From Ruminococcus sp. (lineage in GTDB: Bacteria > Bacillota > Clostridia > Oscillospirales > Acutalibacteraceae): a stretch of 64,000 bases of DNA. A model generated the notes under the pieces. It saw nothing but the letters and a program-made list of their open reading frames with translations, was not told the DNA's origin and made no database searches. A program made the translations under genes and the position numbers. Positions 8,674-16,912 of this stretch are shown piece after piece; position 1 is the first letter of the stretch, and each line of letters opens with the position of its first letter. Location of the stretch: assembly GCA_022768065.1 (NCBI GenBank), contig JALELS010000005.1, forward strand, positions 16,319 to 80,318. Reading direction: 5' to 3'.

Positions 8674-9170
8674 AAGGCGCACTCCTTATCTCTTAAATCG
8701 TTGATTATTTTTTTAGTCTTGTCCGGGGTAAGCGAACCGTATGTTTCACCGTTAATCATCATAACCGGAGAAAGACTGCAGCAGCCGAGACATGCAACAT
8801 TTTTAAGCGAAAACAGACCGTCGTCGGTTGTTTCACCGTCGTGTATTCCGAGAGTTTCCATAATAGTTTTTTCAATCAGATCGGAATTGTTTACATGACA
8901 CGCGGTACCCTTGCACAACATAATAAGGTATTTGCCGACGGGCTTTAATCTGAACTGAGTATAAAAAGTTGCAACACCCATTATCTTAGAGGATTTTATT
9001 CCCGTTTTATCTGAAATGTATTTTATTACGTCGGTCGGCAGATAGCCGTAAATATCCTGTGCTTTTTGCAATATTGTAATAAGGCTGCCGGGAACAGCTG
9101 AATATTCATCCAGCACGCCGTCAATCAGCGAAAGATCGATTTTATTCTTTTCGCAATTACAGGGACCCAT
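8670..9170 (-). CDS. NuoE-like [2Fe-2S] subunit
   Basis: About 166 residues, thioredoxin-like ferredoxin of the NuoE/HydC type. The four cluster Cys are in CKGTACH and ACLGCCSLSP, at family spacing, and GVATFYTQF precedes them. The ATG at 9170 has a perfect GGAGG 8 nt upstream; a TTG at 9185 lies on that ribosome site and is unlikely to be used. It is the first gene of the NuoE-NuoF-GltD fusion operon and overlaps the NuoF-like gene by 4 nt. It would pass electrons between the flavin of the NuoF subunit and the iron-sulfur chain. Confidence 0.9.
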   Translation of the reverse strand: MGPCNCEKNKIDLSLIDGVLDEYSAVPGSLITILQKAQDIYGYLPTDVIKYISDKTGIKSSKIMGVATFYTQFRLKPVGKYLIMLCKGTACHVNNSDLIEKTIMETLGIHDGETTDDGLFSLKNVACLGCCSLSPVMMINGETYGSLTPDKTKKIINDLRDKECAL

Positions 9171-9205
9171 TTTTTCTTCCTCCAAAGTTAGTTAAACTTA
9201 GAAAT

Positions 9206-9234
9206 ATAATAATATACATTCACAAAAAATGCAA
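9206..9234 (-). promoter_or_regulatory. promoter for the NuoE/NuoF/GltD-fusion operon
   Basis: TTGCAT and TATTAT with a 17-nt spacer on the minus strand, about 35 nt upstream of the ATG at 9170. Confidence 0.6.
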
Positions 9235-9332
9235 TTTGAAAATATTGCAACTTTAACCGAAAAAACTGTTAACTATCAACACAAAGGCAAAAAAGATGTA
9301 AAATATAAACAGATATTTCAGAGGTGTATTTT

Positions 9333-10022
9333 ATGACAAAAAATTATTTAACCGAAATGCATTTGCACACAAAAGAAACCAGCAACTGCGGCAAAATGCC
9401 TGCGGCGGAAACTGTCGAAAATTATATATTCCTCGGATTTAACACGATAGTTGTAACCGACCATTTCAGCACTCACACATATTTTAAATATGATTACAAC
9501 AGTCTCAGTTGGCAGGAAAAAGTCGATATTTTCTTGAAGGGATATAACACGGCTAAAGACGCGGCAAAGGGTCGAATAAACATTTTGCTTGGCATGGAGC
9601 TTCGATTCGATTCGGAAAGCGATCCAAACGATTATCTTGTTTACGGCATCGACGAGAATTTTTTAAGAGAGCATAAAGATATTTTGGATATGAACATTTC
9701 AAGTTTTTCAGCGCTTGCGCGAAAAAACGGATTAATGATATTTCAGGCTCATCCGTTCCGATTCGGAATGAAGATAACAAATGTCAAATACCTTGACGGG
9801 ATTGAAGTGTGCAACAGAAATATCGAGCATGACTCACACAATGACATTGCAGCTCTTTGGGCGGAAAAATTCGGGCTGAAAAAAACAGCCGGGTCAGACC
9901 ACCATCAAAAAGGAAATGAGGGACTTGCCGGTATCATCAGTAAGCATGAAATAACTTCAAATAAAGTTCTTTTGGACACTCTCAAAAAGCAAGATTACAC
10001 GCTCTATGAAAAACAGCTCTGA
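9333..10022 (+). CDS. PHP domain phosphoesterase
   Basis: A PHP-superfamily metal-dependent phosphoesterase of about 229 residues. Metal-ligand motifs are visible in order: EMHLHTK near the start, VVTDHF, the Glu in LLGMELRF, QAHPFR, and GSDHH near residue 190. Substrate cannot be told from sequence; relatives include histidinol-phosphatase-like and nucleotide phosphatases. The ATG at 9333 has GAGGTG 6 nt upstream; the GTG at 9324 lies on that site. It is divergent from the NuoE operon and convergent with the glucosaminidase gene, with which it shares a terminator hairpin. It forms a single-gene unit. Confidence 0.85.
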   Translation: MTKNYLTEMHLHTKETSNCGKMPAAETVENYIFLGFNTIVVTDHFSTHTYFKYDYNSLSWQEKVDIFLKGYNTAKDAAKGRINILLGMELRFDSESDPNDYLVYGIDENFLREHKDILDMNISSFSALARKNGLMIFQAHPFRFGMKITNVKYLDGIEVCNRNIEHDSHNDIAALWAEKFGLKKTAGSDHHQKGNEGLAGIISKHEITSNKVLLDTLKKQDYTLYEKQL

Positions 10023-10039
10023 GGAATTCCCCAGAGCTG
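10014..10039. terminator. bidirectional terminator between the PHP gene and the cell-wall hydrolase operon
   Basis: An 8-bp stem (CAGCTCTG with CAGAGCTG) overlaps the stop codon of the plus-strand gene. The minus-strand side is followed by TTTTT; the plus-strand side has a weaker T-rich tail. Confidence 0.7.
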
Positions 10040-10043
10040 TAAT

Positions 10044-11549
10044 TTATTGTTTTGTCGGCATAACTCCCGCAGGAAGATCGGGCATATTATCATATACTGG
10101 AATAAGGAAAGTAAATGAGTTTGAAAGTTGACCCATTTTGCTGTACTTATTATAGGTTCTTATTCCCTCGGAGCTTGCAGCCATAATATTTGACATATAC
10201 TGATGTGAATAGAGACCGCCGTTTGCAATTACATCAAACTTTTGGAAATACAAAGTGTTTTGCCCTACGTTGATGTATCCCGTTGCTATGTATTTGGCTC
10301 CGCCGAGTATTGCTTTATATCTGCTGTTCCAAGGTCTCAGATATTTTTCTTCGGCAGAAGGCGTTGAAGCCCATTTAAGCGCGTTTATTACCGGATCGCT
10401 GCTTTGATAAGCACCGATATTGTAATAGTTATATATGCCCTCATATCCCGGTTCTTTGCCGCTTACAGAGCGGCTTCCGTTTACTCCGACTTCCTGGATA
10501 ACTCGTGATACCAAATGATATGGGCTTACATTATACGATTCGGCAGCGGTCATAAATGCCTGTGCATATGTTACCGTAACATCGGTCTCGGAATTATTGC
10601 CGATAGTTTCTCTTGAACCGCCTACAAATTGGAATAAAATCATTGCATCCGCAACATCTATCTCGCCGTCTTCGTTGAGGTCGGCAACAGATTTTCCGTT
10701 ACCCAAGTCGGGAATGTTACCTGCCGAATACTGAAACAACATCATTGCATCCGCAATATCGGTTTTACCGTCCGAATTTAAATCACATGAGCCGTTGTCA
10801 TAATTTTTCTCGCCGGTACTGATTTTTGTATTATCCATAAATGTGCCTTTAAGCATTGATTCGACACCGGAAAGAGTTTGCGCGTTTTTATCATATGACA
10901 ATGTTTCAAATTGGAAAATGTCACTTTCTTTTGTCAGGAAATTTCTCGGGTCAAGATAATATGACACAACGTCGCTTGAAGCCTGAAACCAAGTCTTGCC
11001 GTCAATCGGAGTCCATGTCCCAGTTGACGGATTGTAAGTTCTGTCAGTCACAGATAAATATTTTTTATCATACGGAGGCACCTGAAGAGCGCTTCTGCCG
11101 CTTACATTTTCATTTTCAAGAACTTCATCCCAAGAAAGACCAGTGTATAAAAATTTAAAATTCCAATTTGGATGTGCGCTTTTCAGCTTATCTATATAGC
11201 TTTTATAAAGCTCGGGAACCTCGTCCGAAATGCCGATGTCACTTGTTACGGTAACAAGTCCGGTTGAAACATAACAATTCTCATAGAATTTACCGCCGTA
11301 ATTAAATTCAATTTTATACCAATCTTTTGTTGTTGTTCCGTCATCGCATTTTACTCTGTCAACGATTATTATCTGAGTATTTGCGGGAAGGTTTCTGACC
11401 ACAATCGAATGGCCGGTTCCCGGACCGCTTCTTATATTAGCCTGACTTTTAATAACACCGTTTTTGCTTACGGCAAAAGCGGATACCGATAAGACAGCCA
11501 ACAAAACAGTTGTCAAAAGTATTGTTTTTAAAATTCTTCGGCTTTTCAT
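10044..11549 (-). CDS. secreted glucosaminidase with SH3b domain and an internal dockerin
   Basis: 501 residues with a signal peptide (about 1-26). A bacterial SH3 domain follows (residues 33-100, ANIRSGPGTGHSIVV). The LytD-type endo-beta-N-acetylglucosaminidase region starts near 112 and resumes at about 325, with the catalytic Glu likely in VIQEVG (near 353). Between residues 256 and 312 are two dockerin type I repeats (DLNSDGKTDIADAMM and DLNEDGEIDVADAMI), each a calcium loop plus helix. Dockerins bind cohesins in cellulosome-like assemblies and normally sit at a terminus, so this internal position is unusual. It is the last gene of the 14261-10044 operon and is followed by a terminator. 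Confidence 0.88.
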   Translation of the reverse strand: MKSRRILKTILLTTVLLAVLSVSAFAVSKNGVIKSQANIRSGPGTGHSIVVRNLPANTQIIIVDRVKCDDGTTTKDWYKIEFNYGGKFYENCYVSTGLVTVTSDIGISDEVPELYKSYIDKLKSAHPNWNFKFLYTGLSWDEVLENENVSGRSALQVPPYDKKYLSVTDRTYNPSTGTWTPIDGKTWFQASSDVVSYYLDPRNFLTKESDIFQFETLSYDKNAQTLSGVESMLKGTFMDNTKISTGEKNYDNGSCDLNSDGKTDIADAMMLFQYSAGNIPDLGNGKSVADLNEDGEIDVADAMILFQFVGGSRETIGNNSETDVTVTYAQAFMTAAESYNVSPYHLVSRVIQEVGVNGSRSVSGKEPGYEGIYNYYNIGAYQSSDPVINALKWASTPSAEEKYLRPWNSRYKAILGGAKYIATGYINVGQNTLYFQKFDVIANGGLYSHQYMSNIMAASSEGIRTYNKYSKMGQLSNSFTFLIPVYDNMPDLPAGVMPTKQ

Positions 11550-11603
11550 AAAATTTTCCTTTACTGTTTACTAACAATAAAATAACAAAATACGACTGAA
11601 TAA

Positions 11604-12989
11604 TCAAGTCTTATTTTTGGAAATAATATCATTCAGGTAACAAATTATGCCGTTTGCTATACCATCAGCTATAACCTCTTGCGAATTGCGATCACTGAGT
11701 GCGGCACACTCTGTGGGATTTGAAAAGTAACCGCACTCCACGAGAACCGACGGACATTCCTCGATTCTTGTAACCTTATACGGAAAGAAGCGTTTGCTGC
11801 CGTCCGGCTGTATAATTTTTGCACTCATATCCGGGAGGTCTGCATAAATATTTTTCCAACTCTCCTCAAGACCGCTTAAAATAAGACGGGCAGGCAATTC
11901 CGAATTTGCTCTGTAATAATACGCTTCGGGACCGGAAAGCGACGAGACACTTTCGGAAAAATTATTATGTACAGAAACAAACAAATCCGCACCGCTGTAA
12001 CGAGCCATAGACTGCCTTTTATCAACAGACCAAAAAGTATTGTCGGAACGTGTCAATATTACGTTTATTCCGGCATTTTCCAATTTTTCCCGAACTAAAA
12101 GAGTGATATTAAGGTTAACGTCCGACTCATATACTCCGTTTACACCGATTGTTCCGCAATCCTTACCGCCGTGACCGGCGTCAAGTGCAACAATCGCGTT
12201 TGACAGGTTATCCGGGGCGTCTTTAAAAACAATCGACAGTTTACCGTCCGCCGTGTAGGAAGCGGTATAACCGTAAAACACACCCGGTGTTTTAAGATAC
12301 AGCCGCAATATATAAGTTCCGTTATCACCTTTTAACCATTCGCCGCGTTCTATTATTTTGCTGCCGTTAAAATTGAGTTTTCCGACAGCGCTGTCGGTAT
12401 AGTTAAAAGTAAAATCCAAATACGACGCATTAAAAGATTTAACATTATATGCCCGTCCGAGATAACCGGTATAGTATTGCTGATCGGGGAAATCAGCATT
12501 AAACGGTACTTTCCAATCTGTTTTAAGCAATAATCCTGTCTGCATTTTTGTATTTACGGATGCGACGCTTATTGAATTTTCAGGCAAAACAAAACCGTCA
12601 ATAACATTGCATTCATCTTTTTTTATTATTTTGCCTGAGCCGAGAAATACATATTCTTTATCATCAATAACCTTTTCATCGATATAATAATCAATTGTTC
12701 CGTCCGGCAGCGGTGAGCAATGCGGATCCGATTTATCACTCACACTGTCTGCCGGTATAGTTTCGGCATATGGTACGTTTATTACGCAAATTTTTGCCTG
12801 CCCTAATCCGTGATCATCGTTATATGAAATATTTTTTGCAGTATCCCTATTTTCCGCTTGATGAAAAACAGACAAAGATTTTGGACTGTTTGAGTCGACG
12901 GCAAATAATGCGATTGCCGCCGTCAAAACCATCATGATTATTATAAGTATTATTCGTTGTTTATTAAAAAGTTCCTTAAATTCTTGCAT
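11604..12989 (-). CDS. N-acetylmuramoyl-L-alanine amidase (Amidase_3)
   Basis: About 461 residues with an N-terminal membrane segment (near 12-30) acting as anchor or uncleaved signal. A 230-residue N-terminal region has no motif I recognise. The C-terminal third is a zinc amidase: VALDAGHGGKDCG with the first Zn His, the Glu in GVYESDVN, FVSVHNN with the second Zn His, and the catalytic Glu in LVECGYFSN. It cleaves the bond between MurNAc and the stem peptide. The ATG at 12989 is chosen over a TTG 18 nt upstream that makes an odd extension. It lies between the GHL10 glycosidase and glucosaminidase genes in one operon. Confidence 0.9.
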   Translation of the reverse strand: MQEFKELFNKQRIILIIIMMVLTAAIALFAVDSNSPKSLSVFHQAENRDTAKNISYNDDHGLGQAKICVINVPYAETIPADSVSDKSDPHCSPLPDGTIDYYIDEKVIDDKEYVFLGSGKIIKKDECNVIDGFVLPENSISVASVNTKMQTGLLLKTDWKVPFNADFPDQQYYTGYLGRAYNVKSFNASYLDFTFNYTDSAVGKLNFNGSKIIERGEWLKGDNGTYILRLYLKTPGVFYGYTASYTADGKLSIVFKDAPDNLSNAIVALDAGHGGKDCGTIGVNGVYESDVNLNITLLVREKLENAGINVILTRSDNTFWSVDKRQSMARYSGADLFVSVHNNFSESVSSLSGPEAYYYRANSELPARLILSGLEESWKNIYADLPDMSAKIIQPDGSKRFFPYKVTRIEECPSVLVECGYFSNPTECAALSDRNSQEVIADGIANGIICYLNDIISKNKT

Positions 12990-13016
12990 CTTTACATCCC
13001 AAACCAATTTTAATTA

Positions 13017-14261
13017 TTATAACATATTTTTTATATTTTGGTATTCCTTTTCGGCAATTTCCGACTTATTTTCCGCAAATAAATAAGAATAGGAATACAC
13101 GGAAAAACCGCAGTAATTATTCTTTCTTCTTGAATATCTTATTTCTTCGGAACATATATTGCCGTTTTCGCACCACTCATTTTTCCCGTCCCCCGCATTG
13201 TCGTCCGTTTTTCCGCTTTTATAATACGCCAGACCTACACACAGCTTAACATTACCGCTTTTAACCGCCTCCGACCATTGGTTTAACGTGTTTAAAAACG
13301 GCTTACTGCTGTTTTTAAATCCATAATAAAGCTGCGGCATAACAATATCTGCGTATCCGCCTTGCGAACACCACTTTATAACGTCCGCGTACAGCATTGA
13401 ATAATTTTTTTCTATATCTCCTGCAGGACTTATCACCACTTTCACATCTTGCTTTATTGTTTTAACAGCAGAATACAGCCCGCTTATAAAAGAATTAACA
13501 TTTTCTCTGCGCCAATCATCAAGAGACAGCTCTCCACCTTCATTGAGATAATTTGTATACAAATCAACGTCTATTCCTTCGTCTGCGGTCGGATAAAAAT
13601 AATCATCCATATGTATAGCCGATATATTGTAATTCCTTACTATTTCGCGAACACCGTCAATGATTATCTTCTGTGCTCTTTTTGATGACGGATTATAATA
13701 AATTCCGCTGCCTGTTATTATCAAATCATCCGTCAAAGGATTATCTGTGTACCATTGCTTAGCCGGGTTTGATTCGCTTAAATCGTCAAAACTATCTTTA
13801 TAGCTTACGCGGTACGGATTTATCCACGCCTCAATTTTCAGTCCGTATTTTTCTGCTTCATTTGTTGCAATAAGAAACGGATCATATCCCGGGTTCTTTC
13901 CCTGCTCTCCTGTTATATATGATGACCAGGGAAAAATTTCGGAGGCGCAGAAGCTGTCGGAAAACGGTCTGACTTGAAAAATAACAGTATTAAGCCCGAA
14001 CGCTTTGATATTTTCAAACATTGAATCGATCTTATTTTTAAAGTCTTCGGCGGTCCCGCCACCGACAGATTTCATAGACAACTCATTGTAGTTTATCCAC
14101 ACTCCGCGATATTCATCAGAAATAATATCATCTGTATTAATGCTGCTGTCATTACCGCTGTCAAGTGATGTACTTTCGGGTTCGGCAAGATTTATGTTCT
14201 TTAGGCTGCACGACGAGAGAAGCAACAACGCAAATAGAATCACTGTAAGTCTTTTAAACAT
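13017..14261 (-). CDS. GHL10 family glycosidase lipoprotein (DigH/YngK-like)
   Basis: 414 residues. A lipoprotein signal ends in LLSSC, then a short Ser/Asp-rich linker, then a glycosyl-hydrolase-like family 10 domain: YRGVWINYNEL, NTVIFQVRPFSDSF, KIEAWINPYR, IHMDDYFYP, and DIVMPQLYYG near residue 310. The E. coli relative DigH cleaves peptidoglycan glycan from which amidases have removed stem peptides, so its place directly upstream of an amidase is telling. The start ATG at 14261 has AGGAAGG upstream. It is the promoter-proximal gene of the wall-hydrolase operon. Confidence 0.88.
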   Translation of the reverse strand: MFKRLTVILFALLLLSSCSLKNINLAEPESTSLDSGNDSSINTDDIISDEYRGVWINYNELSMKSVGGGTAEDFKNKIDSMFENIKAFGLNTVIFQVRPFSDSFCASEIFPWSSYITGEQGKNPGYDPFLIATNEAEKYGLKIEAWINPYRVSYKDSFDDLSESNPAKQWYTDNPLTDDLIITGSGIYYNPSSKRAQKIIIDGVREIVRNYNISAIHMDDYFYPTADEGIDVDLYTNYLNEGGELSLDDWRRENVNSFISGLYSAVKTIKQDVKVVISPAGDIEKNYSMLYADVIKWCSQGGYADIVMPQLYYGFKNSSKPFLNTLNQWSEAVKSGNVKLCVGLAYYKSGKTDDNAGDGKNEWCENGNICSEEIRYSRRKNNYCGFSVYSYSYLFAENKSEIAEKEYQNIKNML

Positions 14262-14325
14262 TTAAAGCCTTCCTTTTCGCATTGACAAGCAAATGATTAA
14301 ATTATATTATAGTAGCGGTGATAAT

Positions 14326-14610
14326 ATGGACGCTTGGCAATACATACTTGTCTACTACATTTCTATTTCAATCCCGTCGGTAATTATAACCGTTTACGAC
14401 AAAATAGCTGCAATAAAAAAAGCCGTAAGAATCCCCGAAAAGACTCTTATGGCTTTTGCCGCCCTCGGAGGCGCTGCCGCAATGTATGTAACTATGAAGG
14501 CAATAAGACATAAAACTCTCCACAAAAAATTTATGATAGGTTTACCGGTATTTATTATTTTGCATACATTGATTATAGGTCTTTCATATTACTTTTTGAT
14601 AACAAAATAA
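14326..14610 (+). CDS. DUF1294 small membrane protein
   Basis: About 94 residues with three predicted membrane segments. The family signature is clear: VYDKIAAIKKAVRIPEKTL followed by GGAAAMY and RHKTLHKKF. The function is not established. The ATG at 14326 is preceded by GGTGAT; earlier in-frame codons give an extension unlike the family. It is divergent from the cell-wall hydrolase operon and convergent with the ABC transporter genes, separated from them by the terminator hairpin at 14720-14760. Confidence 0.8.
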   Translation: MDAWQYILVYYISISIPSVIITVYDKIAAIKKAVRIPEKTLMAFAALGGAAAMYVTMKAIRHKTLHKKFMIGLPVFIILHTLIIGLSYYFLITK

Positions 14611-14719
14611 TAAAGAATAGGTAAAAAACAGGTTCAAATCCACTTAAGTTTTTCGTTTTCCTTAACCGCAAGAAGCCTCAAATTAAAATAGGTAAATAAA
14701 ATATTCTTTCAGATAATAA

Positions 14720-14760
14720 AAGACAGCACAGAGAGTAAAAAATACTCTTTATGCTGTCTT
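14720..14760. terminator. bidirectional terminator between the DUF1294 gene and the nucleoside ABC operon
   Basis: Outer stem AAGACAGCA with TGCTGTCTT and an inner stem AGAGTA with TACTCT; plus-strand T7 run follows, minus-strand tail TTTTATT. It serves two convergent genes. Confidence 0.8.
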
Positions 14761-14817
14761 TTTTTATAATACTTTGCTGTAATCAGTCTTTTAAAACAAC
14801 AGACAAAATTACTTAAA

Positions 14818-15807
14818 TTATCGGTCCTCTCTGAAATATGAAAGTCCGAGTGAAGCCGGTCCTTGGTTTTCTTTCTTATCTCTTACGCTTACAAGGATAA
14901 GAACAACTATGGTGACTACATATGGTATCATCTTGTAAAGTTCCTGTGTGCGGAGTGCGCCCGGAACATAAAGATAAACAATATAAAGTCCGCCGAATAC
15001 TATAGAACCGAGTATGCTGAGATTCGGACGCCAAATAGCAAATATAACAAGCGCAATCGCAAGCCAACCTCTGTCGCCGAAACCGTCATTTGACCAAACG
15101 CCGTTGGCGTAATCCATTACATAATAGAGTCCGCCGAAGCCAGCAATCACACTTCCTATACAGGTAGAGAGATATTTGGCTCTGTTTACGTTTATTCCGG
15201 CAGCATCGGCTGTTGCGGGATTTTCGCCTACCGCACGAAGATTTAATCCGTGACGGGTATGATTCAGGAAATAGGAACAGATAATTGCAATTATTACAGC
15301 TGCATATGCCAAAAATCCGTATGACAAAAACAGCTTACCGAACCAACCTGTAGTTTCAGCTCCGGGTAAAGTGGTTCTGAAGAAATTGCTTGTTGTTGTA
15401 AGCGCTACCGACGGTACATCGGCACCTGTGAGCTTTATGAGAGAGCCTCCGAAGAAATTACCGAAACCGGTTCCGAAAGTCGTGAGCGCAAGACCCGTTA
15501 CATTCTGATTTGCTCGCAAAGTAACTGTGAGGAAACAATAAATCAAACCTGCGAGTAAAGAACCCAAAGCGCAGCACAAAAGCGGAATCATCACAGCTAA
15601 GAATCCAACTGCATCGGACGGAGACGAGAGTGAATTTTCATAAAGAAACGCGCCTATAACACCGCTCATACCGCCGATATACATTACACCCGGGATGCCG
15701 AGGTTAAGGTTGCCGGACTTTTCCGTCATTATTTCGCCCGTCGAACCAAAAAGAAGCGGTATGCCCTGCATTATGGCTCTATGGAGAAAAGTAATCAATG
15801 AAAACAT
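14818..15807 (-). CDS. nucleoside ABC transporter permease (second permease)
   Basis: 329 residues with about eight to nine membrane segments, belonging to the BPD_transp_2 permease family that works with BMP lipoproteins (NupQ/BmpD type). The opening FLHRAIMQGIPLLFGSTGEI and the TEKSGNLNLGIPGVM motif are characteristic, as is the internal GENPATADAAGINV cytoplasmic loop, the EAA-like ATPase contact. The start ATG at 15807 is 1 nt beyond the stop of the other permease gene, whose last codons carry the AGGAGG. With the other permease, the ATPase and the BMP lipoprotein it forms a purine nucleoside importer. Confidence 0.88.
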   Translation of the reverse strand: MFSLITFLHRAIMQGIPLLFGSTGEIMTEKSGNLNLGIPGVMYIGGMSGVIGAFLYENSLSSPSDAVGFLAVMIPLLCCALGSLLAGLIYCFLTVTLRANQNVTGLALTTFGTGFGNFFGGSLIKLTGADVPSVALTTTSNFFRTTLPGAETTGWFGKLFLSYGFLAYAAVIIAIICSYFLNHTRHGLNLRAVGENPATADAAGINVNRAKYLSTCIGSVIAGFGGLYYVMDYANGVWSNDGFGDRGWLAIALVIFAIWRPNLSILGSIVFGGLYIVYLYVPGALRTQELYKMIPYVVTIVVLILVSVRDKKENQGPASLGLSYFREDR

Positions 15808-15808
15808 T

Positions 15809-16912
15809 TTACTTTACCTCCTTTTTCGATTTTCTGAACTTCAGCTCATAGTTAATAAAGAATTCACTGCCTATGATGAAGAAAAGAATTATACCGGTTA
15901 TAATATCCGAAAATGATTCGTTGAGATTAAACACCATTGAAATCTGACTTGCACCCGCATCAAGGAAAACAAGCAGGAAAGATGTCAAAATCATATATAT
16001 TGGGTTAAATTTGGCGAGCCAGGATACCATTATTGCGGTAAATCCCCTACCGTCAGCCGTTGTCGACGAAATGGTATGATCGGTTCCGCCAACAAGCAAG
16101 AATCCTGCTATACCGCAAATTGCACCCGAAAGGAACAAAGTTCTCATGATAACTTTCTTAACATTGATGCCTATGTATCTCGCCGTATTTTCAGATTCAC
16201 CCACAACCGAAATCTCATAGCCGTGTTTGCTGTACTTGAGGTACACATACATAGCTATCGTTATTACCAAAACAATTATTATGTTAAGAAGATAATCGTA
16301 TTTTCCGATAGTCGGAAGCCAGCCATCCATCGTATTACTGTTAATGACGCCTATTTTTCCCGAACCCTTGGGATTTTCCCAATACATACAGAAATATGAA
16401 ACAATCTGGATTGCAACATAGTTCATCATTAAGGTAAATAATGTTTCGTTTGTATTAAATCTAGCTTTGAATACAGCAGGAATCAATGCCCAAACGGCGC
16501 CTGCAATAATGCTTGCAACAAGCATTATAATAATCAAAAGTGCGTTGGGGACTTTGCCGCCGAGCAAAATCATACACGCCGCGGTAGCAAGACCGCCGAT
16601 AAGCACTTGACCTTCACCGCCGATATTCCAAAAGCGCATTTTAAATGCCGGCGTGATAGCGAGCGAAACACACAGAAGCATTGCAAGGCTTTGCAGAAGC
16701 TTCCAAATTTTTCGTTCCGTTCCGAATGCGCCCTCAAACATGGTTTTGTAAACGCTTATCGGATTTTCGCCGGTTAAAAGCATAGTAACAACAGCACATA
16801 CTATAAGAGCGGCAATAATCGAGCCGAGACGTATAGCCCAAGATTTATATTTAGGGACATAACCTCTTTTTGCAACATGGAAAAGAGGCTCACGGACCTT
16901 TTTATTACTCAT
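15809..16912 (-). CDS. nucleoside ABC transporter permease (first permease)
   Basis: 367 residues with an N-terminal cytoplasmic stretch and about eight to ten membrane segments, the longer permease of BMP-type nucleoside transporters (NupP/BmpC-permease type). Motifs: FWNIGGEGQVLIGG in the first half and GESENTARYIGINV, the ATPase-contact loop, in the second, followed by GAICGIAGFLLVGGTDHTIS. The ATG at 16912 overlaps the ATPase stop by 4 nt. The protein pairs with the 329-residue permease to form the membrane channel. Confidence 0.88.
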   Translation of the reverse strand: MSNKKVREPLFHVAKRGYVPKYKSWAIRLGSIIAALIVCAVVTMLLTGENPISVYKTMFEGAFGTERKIWKLLQSLAMLLCVSLAITPAFKMRFWNIGGEGQVLIGGLATAACMILLGGKVPNALLIIIMLVASIIAGAVWALIPAVFKARFNTNETLFTLMMNYVAIQIVSYFCMYWENPKGSGKIGVINSNTMDGWLPTIGKYDYLLNIIIVLVITIAMYVYLKYSKHGYEISVVGESENTARYIGINVKKVIMRTLFLSGAICGIAGFLLVGGTDHTISSTTADGRGFTAIMVSWLAKFNPIYMILTSFLLVFLDAGASQISMVFNLNESFSDIITGIILFFIIGSEFFINYELKFRKSKKEVK

